From contig NZ_OX030782.1 in the NCBI RefSeq assembly GCF_943733665.1, forward strand, positions 2,652,501 to 2,716,500: 64,000 bases of DNA, written 5' to 3'. This document shows, piece by piece, positions 20,470 to 29,562 of this stretch (the first letter of the stretch is position 1; every line of letters begins with the position of its first letter). This DNA comes from Aquimarina sp. Aq107 (lineage in GTDB: Bacteria > Bacteroidota > Bacteroidia > Flavobacteriales > Flavobacteriaceae). Below the pieces are notes generated by a model. It saw only the letters and a program-made list of their open reading frames with translations, was not told the DNA's origin and made no database searches. Made by a program: the position numbers and the translations under genes.

Positions 20470-20826
20470 ATGGAAACTACAATAGAAACCAATTTAAAAC
20501 ATGTTCATCAATTATTAGCTAAGGGAGCTTTCATCGAAGCAATGGAAACTTATTTACACGATGATGTAGAATTAAGAGAAAGCAATGACAAACCTAAAAA
20601 AGGAAAGGAATTCAATTTAAAATTTGAACAAGATTTTATTGATAACCAGCTTTCTGAATTTATTAGATATGAGGTTAGAAATTACGCCGTTAACGGAAAT
20701 CATTCTTTTTATGATGCTATTATGGAACTGAAACTTAAGGATGGAAGCACAATGCTTTCTGAACAAACAGTAGTAACAGAATGGAAGGATAATAAAATCT
20801 ATAGAGAGCGCTATTATCACGCATAA
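20470..20826 (+). CDS. SnoaL-like / NTF2-fold small protein
   Basis: 118 residues with the alpha+beta cone pattern of SnoaL/NTF2-like proteins: an N-terminal helix pair (HVHQLLAKGAFIEAMETYLHDDVELRE), then strands including YEVRNYAVNGNHSFYDAIMELKLKDG and TVVTEWKDNKIYRERYYHA. This fold binds small hydrophobic molecules and includes isomerases and cyclases, but no catalytic residues can be assigned. It is flanked by two AraC-type genes and is probably controlled by the divergent one. Confidence 0.75.
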   Translation: METTIETNLKHVHQLLAKGAFIEAMETYLHDDVELRESNDKPKKGKEFNLKFEQDFIDNQLSEFIRYEVRNYAVNGNHSFYDAIMELKLKDGSTMLSEQTVVTEWKDNKIYRERYYHA

Positions 20827-20858
20827 GAAATACTCTTTTTATAAAGAAAACTTGCAAT

Positions 20859-20901
20859 ATGTATTAAGATCCAATCAATTATTGATTGGATCTTAATACA
20901 T
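20859..20901. terminator. 20-bp hairpin between convergent genes
   Basis: An inverted repeat of 20 pairs with a 3-nt loop (TTA, 20879-20881), arms containing AAGATCCAATCAA and its complement. It sits between the SnoaL-like gene (+) and an AraC gene (-). No long T run follows, so it may act by blocking or by protecting 3' ends. Confidence 0.7.
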
Positions 20902-20908
20902 CCATACC

Positions 20909-21781
20909 TTAATAACGATATTCTCTTCTAAATTCTAAAGGTGTTTTATCTGTTCTTAACTTGAATACCCTAGAAAAATAAGCGTAGTCCTCATAACCTA
21001 AACTTTCTCCAATTAACGATAAGGAACTATCCGAGTGAACTATTAACCTTTTTGCTTCTAACATAATACGTTCTGTTATCAAATCTGTTGTAGTTTTATT
21101 TAGTGTCGTTCTTGCAATTCTATTTAAATGTTTTGGAGAAATGTTTAGTTTTTCTGCATAAAACTTAGCTGATTTTTCATTTTTATAAAACTGTTCTATG
21201 ATCACTTCTAGAGAAGCTAGGGTTTTTAGATACGTCGGAGTTGATGATAAATATTCCGTCTTTCTATTAATATACAAACGAGATAAATCTATATAAATTA
21301 GATCTACTAGACTCACTATTTTATCCTTATTAAAAACCAACGTTTGGTTATATTCTGAATTTATTTGTTCGAAATATGATTTGATTACGGGCATCTCTTC
21401 TTTAGTTAAGTTCAAATAAGGAGGGTTTTTATATGAATAGTAAAAAGGAAATCGCTGAAGTTTTTTGTTAGAAAACTGAAATTCATAAAAATTCTGAGAA
21501 TGAAAAAAGATATACCCTTCTGGTTGTTCTTGAAATTTCCAATAATGTGTCTGACCTGGCATTAAAAAAAATACACTTCCCGGCTTTACAGTATAAGAAT
21601 CAAAATCAACCTCGTGTATACCAGAACCTTTCGAAAAAAATACACATAAGAAAAAGTCATGCTTATGTGATTTATGAAAGATATTCTTGTTTTTAATTAA
21701 ATGATTTTTAAGATCATTACTGTAAAAATCGGTTAAGGATTCTTCCTTGTCAAATTGCGTTATATTTAATATTGGGATCAT
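20909..21781 (-). CDS. AraC-family regulator with cupin sensing domain
   Basis: 290 residues. The N-terminal cupin (about 30-110) contains HKSHKHDFFLCVFFSKGSG and KPGSVFFLMPGQTHYWKF, with histidines placed as in small-molecule-binding AraC proteins. The C-terminal double HTH (about 190-290) reads SAKFYAEKLNISPKHLNRIA and LIGESLGYEDYAYFSRVFK, ending RTDKTPLEFRREYRY. Divergent from the DUF983 gene (166 nt apart). It is not a close copy of the AraC gene at 19497. Confidence 0.9.
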   Translation of the reverse strand: MIPILNITQFDKEESLTDFYSNDLKNHLIKNKNIFHKSHKHDFFLCVFFSKGSGIHEVDFDSYTVKPGSVFFLMPGQTHYWKFQEQPEGYIFFHSQNFYEFQFSNKKLQRFPFYYSYKNPPYLNLTKEEMPVIKSYFEQINSEYNQTLVFNKDKIVSLVDLIYIDLSRLYINRKTEYLSSTPTYLKTLASLEVIIEQFYKNEKSAKFYAEKLNISPKHLNRIARTTLNKTTTDLITERIMLEAKRLIVHSDSSLSLIGESLGYEDYAYFSRVFKLRTDKTPLEFRREYRY

Positions 21782-21811
21782 TTAAAAATCAACATATATG
21801 TCCTAAAAGCA

Positions 21812-21832
21812 CAAAAATAAGCAACAAATCTA
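21812..21832 (-). promoter_or_regulatory. two overlapping-range -7 candidates for the AraC gene at 20909
   Basis: On the minus strand, TAGATTTG (21825-21832) and TATTTTTG (21812-21819) both match TAnnTTTG, 30-50 nt before the start codon. Neither has a clear TTG at -33. Confidence 0.4.
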
Positions 21833-21857
21833 TGAATAAAAAAATCACATACTTAAC

Positions 21858-21865
21858 TATTTTTG
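21858..21865 (+). promoter_or_regulatory. -7 element of the DUF983 gene
   Basis: TATTTTTG, giving a leader of about 75 nt before the ATG at 21948. Back-to-back with the AraC-type promoter. Confidence 0.4.
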
Positions 21866-21947
21866 TATCTAAATAAAAGCATTGATCATTTCATTTTAAG
21901 AAAAGGTAACAAACAACAAAAGTCGTTAACTTACAAATCAAGAGCAT

Positions 21948-22316
21948 ATGAATTTTTTAAAAGGAACAAAAGCTTATAGTATTATAAAAGGCACTTGTCC
22001 AGTTTGCCAAAACGAAAGTATGTATTCTGAGAAAAACCCATATTTAATTAAGGATACGCTAAAAATGAATGAACGATGCAGTTCTTGTAACACAAAATAT
22101 AAAATTGAGCCCTCTTTCTTTTATGGAGCTATGTATGTTAGTTATCCAGTGGGTATTATGTTCGCAAGTACCGCCTTTATTCTGTCTTATCTTTTACTTG
22201 GTATCAACCTGATACCTACCTATTGCATAATTGTAGTGGTTATGATAGTTTCTCTTCCAATAATTCTTAGAATATCCAGAAATATTTGGATCAACTTTTT
22301 TATGAGTTACAAATAA
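21948..22316 (+). CDS. DUF983 family membrane protein
   Basis: 122 residues. The N-terminal half has two CxxC knuckles (CPVCQNESMY and CSSCNTKYKIEPSFFYGAMY), a likely zinc ribbon. Two transmembrane helices follow, about 60-82 (VGIMFASTAFILSYLLLG) and 84-105. This is the DUF983 layout, widespread in Bacteroidota and Alphaproteobacteria; its function is not known to me, though some members lie near cytochrome oxidase genes. It has no close operon partner here. Confidence 0.85.
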   Translation: MNFLKGTKAYSIIKGTCPVCQNESMYSEKNPYLIKDTLKMNERCSSCNTKYKIEPSFFYGAMYVSYPVGIMFASTAFILSYLLLGINLIPTYCIIVVVMIVSLPIILRISRNIWINFFMSYK

Positions 22317-22707
22317 CTACGGGTTTAACATACAACATAAAACAACAACCCGTAAACAGCTGGTATACTTGCAAAAAAACAGCTTTCACTGAATAAAACC
22401 ATCCATTCACAGAAAATAAAAAGTCATCTAGCAATACTTACAAACGTTCTACTGAAAGCACCATTTCCTTCAACAATATTAGTCGTAATTATCAAGTTAT
22501 TTCTTTTGAATTCGCTTAGCTAAGTATTTAAAGAAATTTTGATTTTGGATCAATCTACATTGTGAAGATATTATAAATATCATTTTAGAATTCGACACTT
22601 ACTTTTTTAAATATTATTTGACGTCGAAATAATATTTAGAAAGCCGTATTCTCCAATCAGAAATGATAGAGCACGGTTTTTTAATCTAACAATTAACTAT
22701 ACAATTT
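22317..22707 (+). promoter_or_regulatory. 391-nt leader region with alternative hairpins before the haloperoxidase-like gene
   Basis: No gene is visible. There are three foldable parts. First, TACGGGTT/AACCCGTA (22318-22325 with 22347-22354) just after the DUF983 stop. Second, TAAATATTATTT/AAATAATATTTA (22608-22619 with 22627-22638), with loop GACGTCG; this competes with a second pairing, TTCGAC/GTCGAA (22591-22596 with 22623-22628). Third, AAGCCGT/ACGGTTT followed by further Ts (about 22641-22680), a terminator-like hairpin about 25 nt before the start codon. Competing stems plus a terminal U run look like an attenuator, but no known riboswitch was recognised. Confidence 0.45.
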
Positions 22708-24117
22708 ATGAAACTATCAAACTTTAGAATACTACTAGTATTCTCTATTACGGCTATTTTTATACAATCTTGTTCATATGACAATGAAGAAATAGACTCA
22801 GAAACATTGGATACTGAAACCATTGATGATCTAAACAAAGGTCCTAATGAATCTGATACTACTATCGATTTGATCACTGACTGGAACTCTTTATGGGTCG
22901 AATTAGATCAATACGCATTCGGGATGCGACCTAATGCAACCGCTAGAGCTTTAGCGTATATACACTTAGCAGCATATGAAACTGCTGTGCACGATATGAG
23001 AGGATATCGTTCTATAGAAAATAGACTGGATGGATTGCAAATAAATGACCGCGAAAGAGATAGAAATATCAGTCTAGACTTAGCATTAAACACATGTTAC
23101 GCTATTGTTATGGATCATTTTATGAATAACATTGATCCATCTATAGACAATAAGATAGGTCTACTACAATCTGAATATGAAGATCAACTTTCGCAAAGAT
23201 TAAGACGACGAGATATCAGAAACTCTATCGAATGGGGAACCCACGTAGCAGAACAAGTTATTGCTTATAGTCAAACGGATACAGAAGCAGAAACGCAAAT
23301 TTTAGAACCACAACCACTTGATTACGAACCACCTGTTGGTCCAGGTTTATGGAGCTATAGTGCAGAACCAGAACGTGGTTTATTTCCTTACTGGGGAAAA
23401 GTAAGAACTTTTGTAATTTCTTCTGAAGAAACTACTAGTATTCCTCCACCATTAAATTATAGTACAGATCCAAATAGTGATTATTTTGCAGAAATGAATG
23501 AAGTGTACACAGTAAGTACAAGAGCTGCAGAAGAAACTAATGAAGAATTATGGATCGCAGAATTTTGGTCAGATGATGTAGAAGGTTTAATGGTAAGTCC
23601 TCCTGGAAGACAAATTGCTATCGCTAATCAATTAATAGAAAAATACGATCTTGATTATGATAGATCATTAGCTATGCTCCTTAAACTAGGTTTTTCTTTG
23701 AATGATGCAGCTGTTTCTTCATGGGCTGATAAGTATGAGTATTTAGTAATGCGGCCAAGTGTTTATATTCAAGAATTCATTAACCCTGATTATCAAACAA
23801 ACTTATTTAAATTTATTTTTTGGCCAAACCCTACATTCCCAGGATACCCATCTGGTCACTCTACATTTGCTTCTGCTGCTGCAGGAATATTCATAGATGA
23901 GTTTGGAAACGATACTAATTTCACGGATCGAACACACGAAGGTAGAACAGAATTCTTAGGTCAACCAAGACAATTTGATTCATTTACAGAAATGGCCGAA
24001 GAAAATGCTTTTTCAAGAATTCCACTAGGAGTGCATATTAGGATCGATTGTACAGAAGGATATCGTTTAGGGTATGAAATATCCGATGCCGTAAATAGAT
24101 ATCGATTAAGAAACTAA
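22708..24117 (+). CDS. vanadium-dependent haloperoxidase-like lipoprotein (PAP2 superfamily)
   Basis: A 469-residue lipoprotein (lipobox IFIQSC, Cys22) of the vanadium haloperoxidase/acid phosphatase superfamily. The vanadate- or phosphate-binding set is complete: K342 with R349-P350 (KYEYLVMRP), PSGHS at 381-385 with acid-base His384, and SRIPLGVHIRID with His443, the expected metal-bond histidine. Haloperoxidases oxidise halide with H2O2; phosphatases of the same fold use the same residues, so substrate is undecided. Marine Flavobacteriaceae encode authentic haloperoxidases. The mature protein should sit on the outer or inner membrane. It stands alone, preceded by a folded leader and followed by a terminator. 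Confidence 0.88.
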   Translation: MKLSNFRILLVFSITAIFIQSCSYDNEEIDSETLDTETIDDLNKGPNESDTTIDLITDWNSLWVELDQYAFGMRPNATARALAYIHLAAYETAVHDMRGYRSIENRLDGLQINDRERDRNISLDLALNTCYAIVMDHFMNNIDPSIDNKIGLLQSEYEDQLSQRLRRRDIRNSIEWGTHVAEQVIAYSQTDTEAETQILEPQPLDYEPPVGPGLWSYSAEPERGLFPYWGKVRTFVISSEETTSIPPPLNYSTDPNSDYFAEMNEVYTVSTRAAEETNEELWIAEFWSDDVEGLMVSPPGRQIAIANQLIEKYDLDYDRSLAMLLKLGFSLNDAAVSSWADKYEYLVMRPSVYIQEFINPDYQTNLFKFIFWPNPTFPGYPSGHSTFASAAAGIFIDEFGNDTNFTDRTHEGRTEFLGQPRQFDSFTEMAEENAFSRIPLGVHIRIDCTEGYRLGYEISDAVNRYRLRN

Positions 24118-24209
24118 TTATATGTTCAAACTTATTCTAATATAAATTGATCTTATATTATAGTTTCTACGTATTCTGTTTTAATGATCTTTTATAAAAG
24201 AAGAGATAA

Positions 24210-24240
24210 AAAATCCAATCAGTAATGATTGGATTTTCTT
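24210..24240 (+). terminator. intrinsic terminator after the haloperoxidase-like gene
   Basis: AAAATCCAATCA (24210-24221), loop GTAA, TGATTGGATTTT (24226-24237), then CTTTTG. It ends 4 nt before tRNA-Pro, which is on the other strand; the A run makes it also usable for the minus-strand tRNA transcript. Confidence 0.9.
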
Positions 24241-24243
24241 TTG

Positions 24244-24318
24244 TCGGGTAGAGAGGATTCGAACCTCCGATCTCTGGTCCCCCAGACCAGCACTTTAACC
24301 GGACTAAGCTACTACCCG
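24244..24318 (-). tRNA. tRNA-Pro (anticodon GGG)
   Basis: A 75-nt cloverleaf on the minus strand: acceptor CGGGTAG/CTACCCG, D arm GCTTAGTCCGGTTAAAGTGC, anticodon stem CTGGT/ACCAG with loop CTGGGGG (anticodon GGG), T loop TTCGAAT, discriminator A, no encoded CCA. It lies 32 nt downstream of cydB on the same strand and may be read from the cyd transcript. Confidence 0.96.
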
Positions 24319-24350
24319 AAATTTGGGAAACAAATATAAAAATACTTTTG

Positions 24351-25388
24351 TTATAGAGAAGGGTTCTTATTCTGTTCTAAAATTTTAATCATTTTAAACG
24401 ATTTCAAGAGATGAAATAAACCCGGAAGAATAACCGCTCCACCAATAATTAATGATATTCCTAGTACATTAATCACACTATCAGGAGCTATTTGATCTAA
24501 TAAGCTTATACTTCCATTTTTACTAATAATAATATTAGGAAAATGTGATATTAATGCAGCAAGTAAAATTAAAAAAACCTGTAATCCAGCAAAAAGTCTA
24601 CTTAGCACTCTCCTACCCTTTTTTATAGTAAACCAAAGAGGTATTAATAATATTCCCGAAATTACCATGGAAACAATAGCATAAGGATCTGTGATAAAAT
24701 TCTTTACAAAAAAATAATCATCAATATATCCATATATAAAAGTTATCAACCCCATTACGAATACAACAATAGTAGCTATAGCAGCTTTTCTTATATAAAT
24801 ATTTTCTTTTCCATCTTCGGATTCACCAATAAGCAATACTGATGATAAGAATGCACATAAAGCTGCAAAAAACAATCCTACTAAAATACTAAAAGCATTA
24901 AACCAAGGTCTTACAAAAATCTCGTAAAAAGTTAAATTACTCACATCTTCGGAAAGCTGAATTTGACCACTAATTAATCCACCAAACACCATCCCTAAAA
25001 ATATCGGAGTAATCAAACTTGATATTTTAAACATGGCATCATACAATTTTTGGGAATTATCAATTATCGCATCATAATGTCTAAAAACAAAAGCAACTCC
25101 TCGTAGCGTAACTCCTAATAATACTATTGTTAGAGGAATATGCAGATTAACTACCAATATATTGTAATATGCAGGAAAAGCAATCCACAAAATAACGATC
25201 ATAATGATAATCCATATATGATTTGCTTCCCAAACAGGCCCCATTACTCTATAAATTGTTTTCTTTGTTATTTTTTGATTCTCTTCTGAAGAAAACAGTT
25301 CTACAATCCCTGCTCCATAATCTGCACCTCCTAAAACCACATATAAATACAGAGAAAATATCAAAAAGAATAATACTACATACAACAT
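24351..25388 (-). CDS. cydB: cytochrome bd oxidase subunit II
   Basis: 345 residues, eight to nine transmembrane helices, with the CydB N terminus VLGGADYGAGIVELFS and the signature GPVWEANHIWIIIMIVILW. It is the second subunit of a cytochrome bd-type quinol oxidase, which reduces O2 to water with high affinity at the inner membrane. It starts 3 nt after cydA, so the two form an operon. No CydX/CydH-sized open frame was noticed after it; tRNA-Pro follows directly. Confidence 0.95.
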   Translation of the reverse strand: MLYVVLFFLIFSLYLYVVLGGADYGAGIVELFSSEENQKITKKTIYRVMGPVWEANHIWIIIMIVILWIAFPAYYNILVVNLHIPLTIVLLGVTLRGVAFVFRHYDAIIDNSQKLYDAMFKISSLITPIFLGMVFGGLISGQIQLSEDVSNLTFYEIFVRPWFNAFSILVGLFFAALCAFLSSVLLIGESEDGKENIYIRKAAIATIVVFVMGLITFIYGYIDDYFFVKNFITDPYAIVSMVISGILLIPLWFTIKKGRRVLSRLFAGLQVFLILLAALISHFPNIIISKNGSISLLDQIAPDSVINVLGISLIIGGAVILPGLFHLLKSFKMIKILEQNKNPSL

Positions 25389-25391
25389 AAA

Positions 25392-26693
25392 CTAATCATT
25401 TTTGGCATTAAGAACTTTGATTTGACGAATCATCAACCATGTAACTGCAATTGATAATGATAGATAGACAACTATATATGTATAAAAACTAAATACAATT
25501 CCTGGCATTGGAGTCACCGCATCTTTAGTTCTCATTATTTTATGAATAATCCAAGGTTGTCTTCCCACTTCTGTTACAATCCATCCAGCCTCTAAGGCTA
25601 TAAAACCAAGAGGAGCTAACAAAACAAAAAGTATCCAATATTTATTATTATTCAACCATCTTTTCTTTTTTAAAGAAATAAAATATAACAGTCCCGCAAG
25701 CATCAATATTCCTCCAATACCAACCATTGTCTGAAAAGCATAATGCACTATAGGAACATTCGGACGTTCATCCTCTGGAAAATCATTCAACCCTTTAACC
25801 TCAGCATCAAAATCTCCAAACGCTAGAAAGGATAGCATCCCAGGAATAGCAATTTTATATTTTACTTCTTGGGTATCTGCATCAACGATACCGCCCAGAT
25901 ATAATGGAGCACCTTTTTCTGTATTGTAGTGTGCTTCCATTGCCGCTAATTTCACCGGTTGTCTCTCCGCAATATCTTTTGCAGATATATCTCCACTAAT
26001 TGGTTGTAATATCGCAGCAATCGCCCCGAATGTTAATGCAATTTTAAATGCTTTGGTATGCAGGGCTACCTTTCTTCCTTTATATACTTGATACGCATGA
26101 ATTCCGGCAACAGCAAAACCAGTCGCTGTAAAAGCAGCTAATGTCATATGCAATGCCTGGGTAAACCAAGCCGGATTTAGCATCGCTTGTACTGGGTCAA
26201 TATTTAAAAATTGACCATCTATATAATCAAATCCACTAGGAGAATTCATCCATCCATTAGCTGCTACAACCAAAATTCCAGAAGCGACTCCGGATAATCC
26301 AATTATAACACCTGTAAACCAATGAAATTTTTCTGGTAATTTATTCCAACCATATAGATAAAATCCTAGCGCTATTGCTTCTACAAAAAAAGCTGCCCCT
26401 TCTAGTGAAAAAGGCATTCCTATAATAGGACCCGCATGCTTCATGAACTCTGGCCATAATAAACCTAATTCAAAGGACAAAGCAGTCCCCGAAACTGCAC
26501 CAGTAACAAAAAAAATTGCCACTCCTTTTTGCCAAGCTTTTGTTAGCGTTAAATAAATTTGATCTTTAGTTTTTAACCACTTATAATGTGACACCACCAT
26601 AAAAAAAGGCATTACCATTCCAATACATGCAAAAACAATATGAAATATTAAGGTAAATGCCATCTGGAGTCTTGCTGCATCAAGGTTTTCCAT
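25392..26693 (-). CDS. cydA: cytochrome bd oxidase subunit I, short Q-loop type
   Basis: 433 residues with about nine helices. The N terminus LDAARLQMAFTLIFHIVFAC carries the haem b595 ligand His18. GTALSFELGLLWPEF and WMNSPSGF are CydA hallmarks, and TQALHMTLAAFTATGFAVAG holds the predicted haem b558 histidine. At 433 residues it lacks the long C-terminal Q-loop insertion of E. coli CydA and resembles the cyanide-insensitive (CIO-like) group. Oxidises quinol as a terminal oxidase. The gene heads cydAB and lies divergent from the histidine kinase at 26990, with a 296-nt spacer in which I see no consensus minus-strand promoter. Confidence 0.95.
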   Translation of the reverse strand: MENLDAARLQMAFTLIFHIVFACIGMVMPFFMVVSHYKWLKTKDQIYLTLTKAWQKGVAIFFVTGAVSGTALSFELGLLWPEFMKHAGPIIGMPFSLEGAAFFVEAIALGFYLYGWNKLPEKFHWFTGVIIGLSGVASGILVVAANGWMNSPSGFDYIDGQFLNIDPVQAMLNPAWFTQALHMTLAAFTATGFAVAGIHAYQVYKGRKVALHTKAFKIALTFGAIAAILQPISGDISAKDIAERQPVKLAAMEAHYNTEKGAPLYLGGIVDADTQEVKYKIAIPGMLSFLAFGDFDAEVKGLNDFPEDERPNVPIVHYAFQTMVGIGGILMLAGLLYFISLKKKRWLNNNKYWILFVLLAPLGFIALEAGWIVTEVGRQPWIIHKIMRTKDAVTPMPGIVFSFYTYIVVYLSLSIAVTWLMIRQIKVLNAKND

Positions 26694-26989
26694 AGAAAAT
26701 TTTTAGAGAAAGAATGCTATTCTAATTACTCTATAAAGATACGACTCAAAGCCCATTCTAAGAAGAAAAACAGTAAGTCTTTTACTTTTTTTTCATTAAA
26801 TTTTAAAGCTTACAAATATTAAAAAAACATAAAATCAAACCCATTATAAATCTATTAACATCTTCTCATAAAACTCAATAACTTTTTGATGATTATAAGT
26901 AGTATTTCTTAAATACACTTATCTTTAATAACACTTTACACTGAAATCTTTATTTTCGTGGATAGACCAATTTATTTTACACAAATGTA

Positions 26990-28903
26990 ATGGACATAAT
27001 ATCTATTAGAAAAATACTTATATGCATAACATTATGCTATTCTTTTCTTTGTATTGGGCAAGAATCGATTAGTATACAATTAGATAGTGCTATTGATTCT
27101 TTAGACGCTAATCCTAATTATTCTTATAGCGTTTTATCCAAAATTTCTAGAGATAAAGAACAACAAGATTCCATAAAATCTAAAGCCAAACTTTATCTAG
27201 GAAGCTACTTCAATTCCATAGGTGTTGTAGATTCATCTATGTATTACACAAGAGCCTCCTTAATCCACTTAAGAAATAAAAAACATTTAGCGCAAGCATA
27301 TAGATTACTAGGTTCCAGTTATAGACGAAGCGGTAACATAGATGAAGCTATAGAAATGTTATATAGAAGTCTTAAGATTTCTGAAGAAATTGATTACATA
27401 GAAATGATTACTAAAGTCAAATCTGATTTTGGAATTTTAAACGCTAATAATGAAAACTATGATAAATCTATTCAGTTTTTTGAAGAAAGTAATGCAGCCA
27501 CTACAGATAAAAAAATCATTTCATCTAATTACATAAATATAGGAGCTGTATATTTTAGAAAAAAAGATTATGACAATGCAGAAAAATTCTTTCTCAAAGC
27601 TTATGAAATGATTCCTCCTAACACCTCTCCAAAGGCCTCTGCTACGTTAGCTTTAAATATTGGAGATGTTTTACACGAAAATAAGAAATATGAAGAAGCT
27701 TTAGCATATTTTAATGATAGTAAAAAGATTGCTGATCTTCATGGTTTTAAAGACAAAAGTATCAATGCCATAGTCCACAAATCCAAAGCTATAGCTGCAC
27801 TTGGAAAACCACAGGAAGCCATCAATCTATTAAATAACAGCTTGGCTCCAGCAAAGCTGATTTCGAATTTAGAAATACAAAAAAATATTTATGAAAATCT
27901 AGCGAATATTTACACTTATATTGATGATTATAAATCCGCAAATCTAGCTTTAAACAATTTTCATTCTTTAAAGGATTCTATTAGCTATAGTAGACAAAAA
28001 AAGACAATAACTGAATTAGAAGTAAAATATGAAACTGCAACTAAAGAAAAGGAAATTTTACTTTTAAAAGAAGATCAACTCTCTAGCGAAGCAGAAATAA
28101 AACGACAACGTTTATTAAGACGGTTTTATATTATTGGTTTTATCATTGTTCTAATCCCAATTATTGGTTTACTTCTAGTATATTATCAAAAACTACAAGT
28201 AAAAACAAAATATAATGCTCAGAAAGAAGAAATCAATCGCCAGAAAACTGCTTCTTTTCTAAATGAGCAAGAATTAAAACTGGCAAACACCTATGTAATC
28301 GCTCAAAACGAAGAACGAAATAGAATTGCAAGAGAACTGCACGATAGCATTGGAGGAAATATAGCAGCTATAAAATTACAGATGATTAACATCGAAAAAG
28401 ATAAAAAAACACAAGCTACGATTATCGATCAATTAGATAATACATACCAACAAGTTCGAGAGATTTCTCATAATTTGATTCCAAAAAAAATTAATCAAAC
28501 TGCATTTGCCAATTATATACGAGAATACATCGATACTATAGAAAAAGTTACAGATCCGGATATTACATTTATACCACATCCAATAGAGAAAATTAATACA
28601 ATTAATGATAATCAAAAAGTAGAAATTTTTAGAATTATACAAGAACTAATGACCAATGCTCTTAAACATGCTAAAGCAAGAGTCATTGAAATATGTCTTA
28701 ATGCATATAATGATTCTATAGAAATTATTTTTGAGGATGATGGTATTGGTTTTGATTCTAAAAAGGAAACAAATGGTATTGGTTTACAAAATATAAAAAA
28801 GCGCTTAACGTTATTAAAAGCAAAAATCGACATTGATTCTGCTATTAATCGTGGAACGGCTATACGAATTGAAATACCTATCGTACTAAATGACAAAAAG
28901 TAA
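26990..28903 (+). CDS. TPR sensor histidine kinase (HisKA_3 type)
   Basis: 637 residues. After a signal-like N terminus (about 6-22), a periplasmic or sensor part with five to six TPR repeats follows (about 35-330; for example AQAYRLLGSSYRRSGNIDEA and NIGAVYFRKKDYDNAEKFFL). Then come one transmembrane helix (about 378-400), a coiled coil, a HisKA_3 dimerisation helix with phospho-acceptor His451 (ERNRIARELHDSIGG) and a HATPase domain (QELMTNALKHAKA, DDGIGFD, NGIGLQNIKKR). It overlaps its response regulator by 14 nt. The ligand is unknown; TPR sensors usually watch proteins or peptides. Confidence 0.93.
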   Translation: MDIISIRKILICITLCYSFLCIGQESISIQLDSAIDSLDANPNYSYSVLSKISRDKEQQDSIKSKAKLYLGSYFNSIGVVDSSMYYTRASLIHLRNKKHLAQAYRLLGSSYRRSGNIDEAIEMLYRSLKISEEIDYIEMITKVKSDFGILNANNENYDKSIQFFEESNAATTDKKIISSNYINIGAVYFRKKDYDNAEKFFLKAYEMIPPNTSPKASATLALNIGDVLHENKKYEEALAYFNDSKKIADLHGFKDKSINAIVHKSKAIAALGKPQEAINLLNNSLAPAKLISNLEIQKNIYENLANIYTYIDDYKSANLALNNFHSLKDSISYSRQKKTITELEVKYETATKEKEILLLKEDQLSSEAEIKRQRLLRRFYIIGFIIVLIPIIGLLLVYYQKLQVKTKYNAQKEEINRQKTASFLNEQELKLANTYVIAQNEERNRIARELHDSIGGNIAAIKLQMINIEKDKKTQATIIDQLDNTYQQVREISHNLIPKKINQTAFANYIREYIDTIEKVTDPDITFIPHPIEKINTINDNQKVEIFRIIQELMTNALKHAKARVIEICLNAYNDSIEIIFEDDGIGFDSKKETNGIGLQNIKKRLTLLKAKIDIDSAINRGTAIRIEIPIVLNDKK

Positions 28904-29543
28904 CACATATAAACTAGTAGTAGCTGATGACCATAAAATGTTCTTAGATGGTCTCTTAAGCATCATATCACACGAATCTGATTATGAAATTGTGTATACT
29001 GCTAGTAACGGTTTGGATCTTAAGAAGTACTTAGATATTAATACTACTGATCAAATTGATTTAGCGATATTAGATATTAATATGCCAAAAATGGATGGTG
29101 TAGCATTGAATCATTATATCAAAGAAAATCATCCCACTATTAAAACTCTTATTGTTAGCATGCTATCTGAACCTCAAAAGATTTATGAATTAACACAGGC
29201 AGCGGTTAATGGATATATCCCTAAAAATGCTAAAAAAGAAGAGCTTCTTAAAGCAATTGAAATTATTTTAAAAGGCTCAAATTATTTTTCAAACAGTATC
29301 AAAGAAGCTTACACAAAAAGTATTTTTGAGCAAAAACAGCATAACGAAATCAATCTCAGTAAACGTGAGAAAGAGATATTACAGCTTATTGCAAAAGAAT
29401 ACACTACTCAAGAAATTGCGGATCAATTATTTTTAAGTAAATATACGATAGAGGGATATCGTACAAGTTTGATTTCTAAGTTGAATGTAAAAAATGTCGT
29501 CGGGTTAGCAAAACATGCTATTAAATTAGGTTTAGTAGATTAA
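28890..29543 (+). CDS. NarL/LuxR-type response regulator
   Basis: 217 residues: a receiver domain (about 5-125) with phospho-acceptor Asp62 (LAILDINMPKMDG) and lysine of IPKNAKK, then a LuxR/GerE helix-turn-helix (about 150-217, SKREKEILQLIAKEYTTQEI, LFLSKYTIEGYRTSLISKL). It overlaps the histidine kinase gene by 14 nt and is its obvious partner. It may control nearby genes; the LRR gene converges on it from the right, only 19 nt away. Confidence 0.93.
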   Translation: MTKSNTYKLVVADDHKMFLDGLLSIISHESDYEIVYTASNGLDLKKYLDINTTDQIDLAILDINMPKMDGVALNHYIKENHPTIKTLIVSMLSEPQKIYELTQAAVNGYIPKNAKKEELLKAIEIILKGSNYFSNSIKEAYTKSIFEQKQHNEINLSKREKEILQLIAKEYTTQEIADQLFLSKYTIEGYRTSLISKLNVKNVVGLAKHAIKLGLVD

Positions 29544-29562
29544 AGACTAATATCTAAACCTT

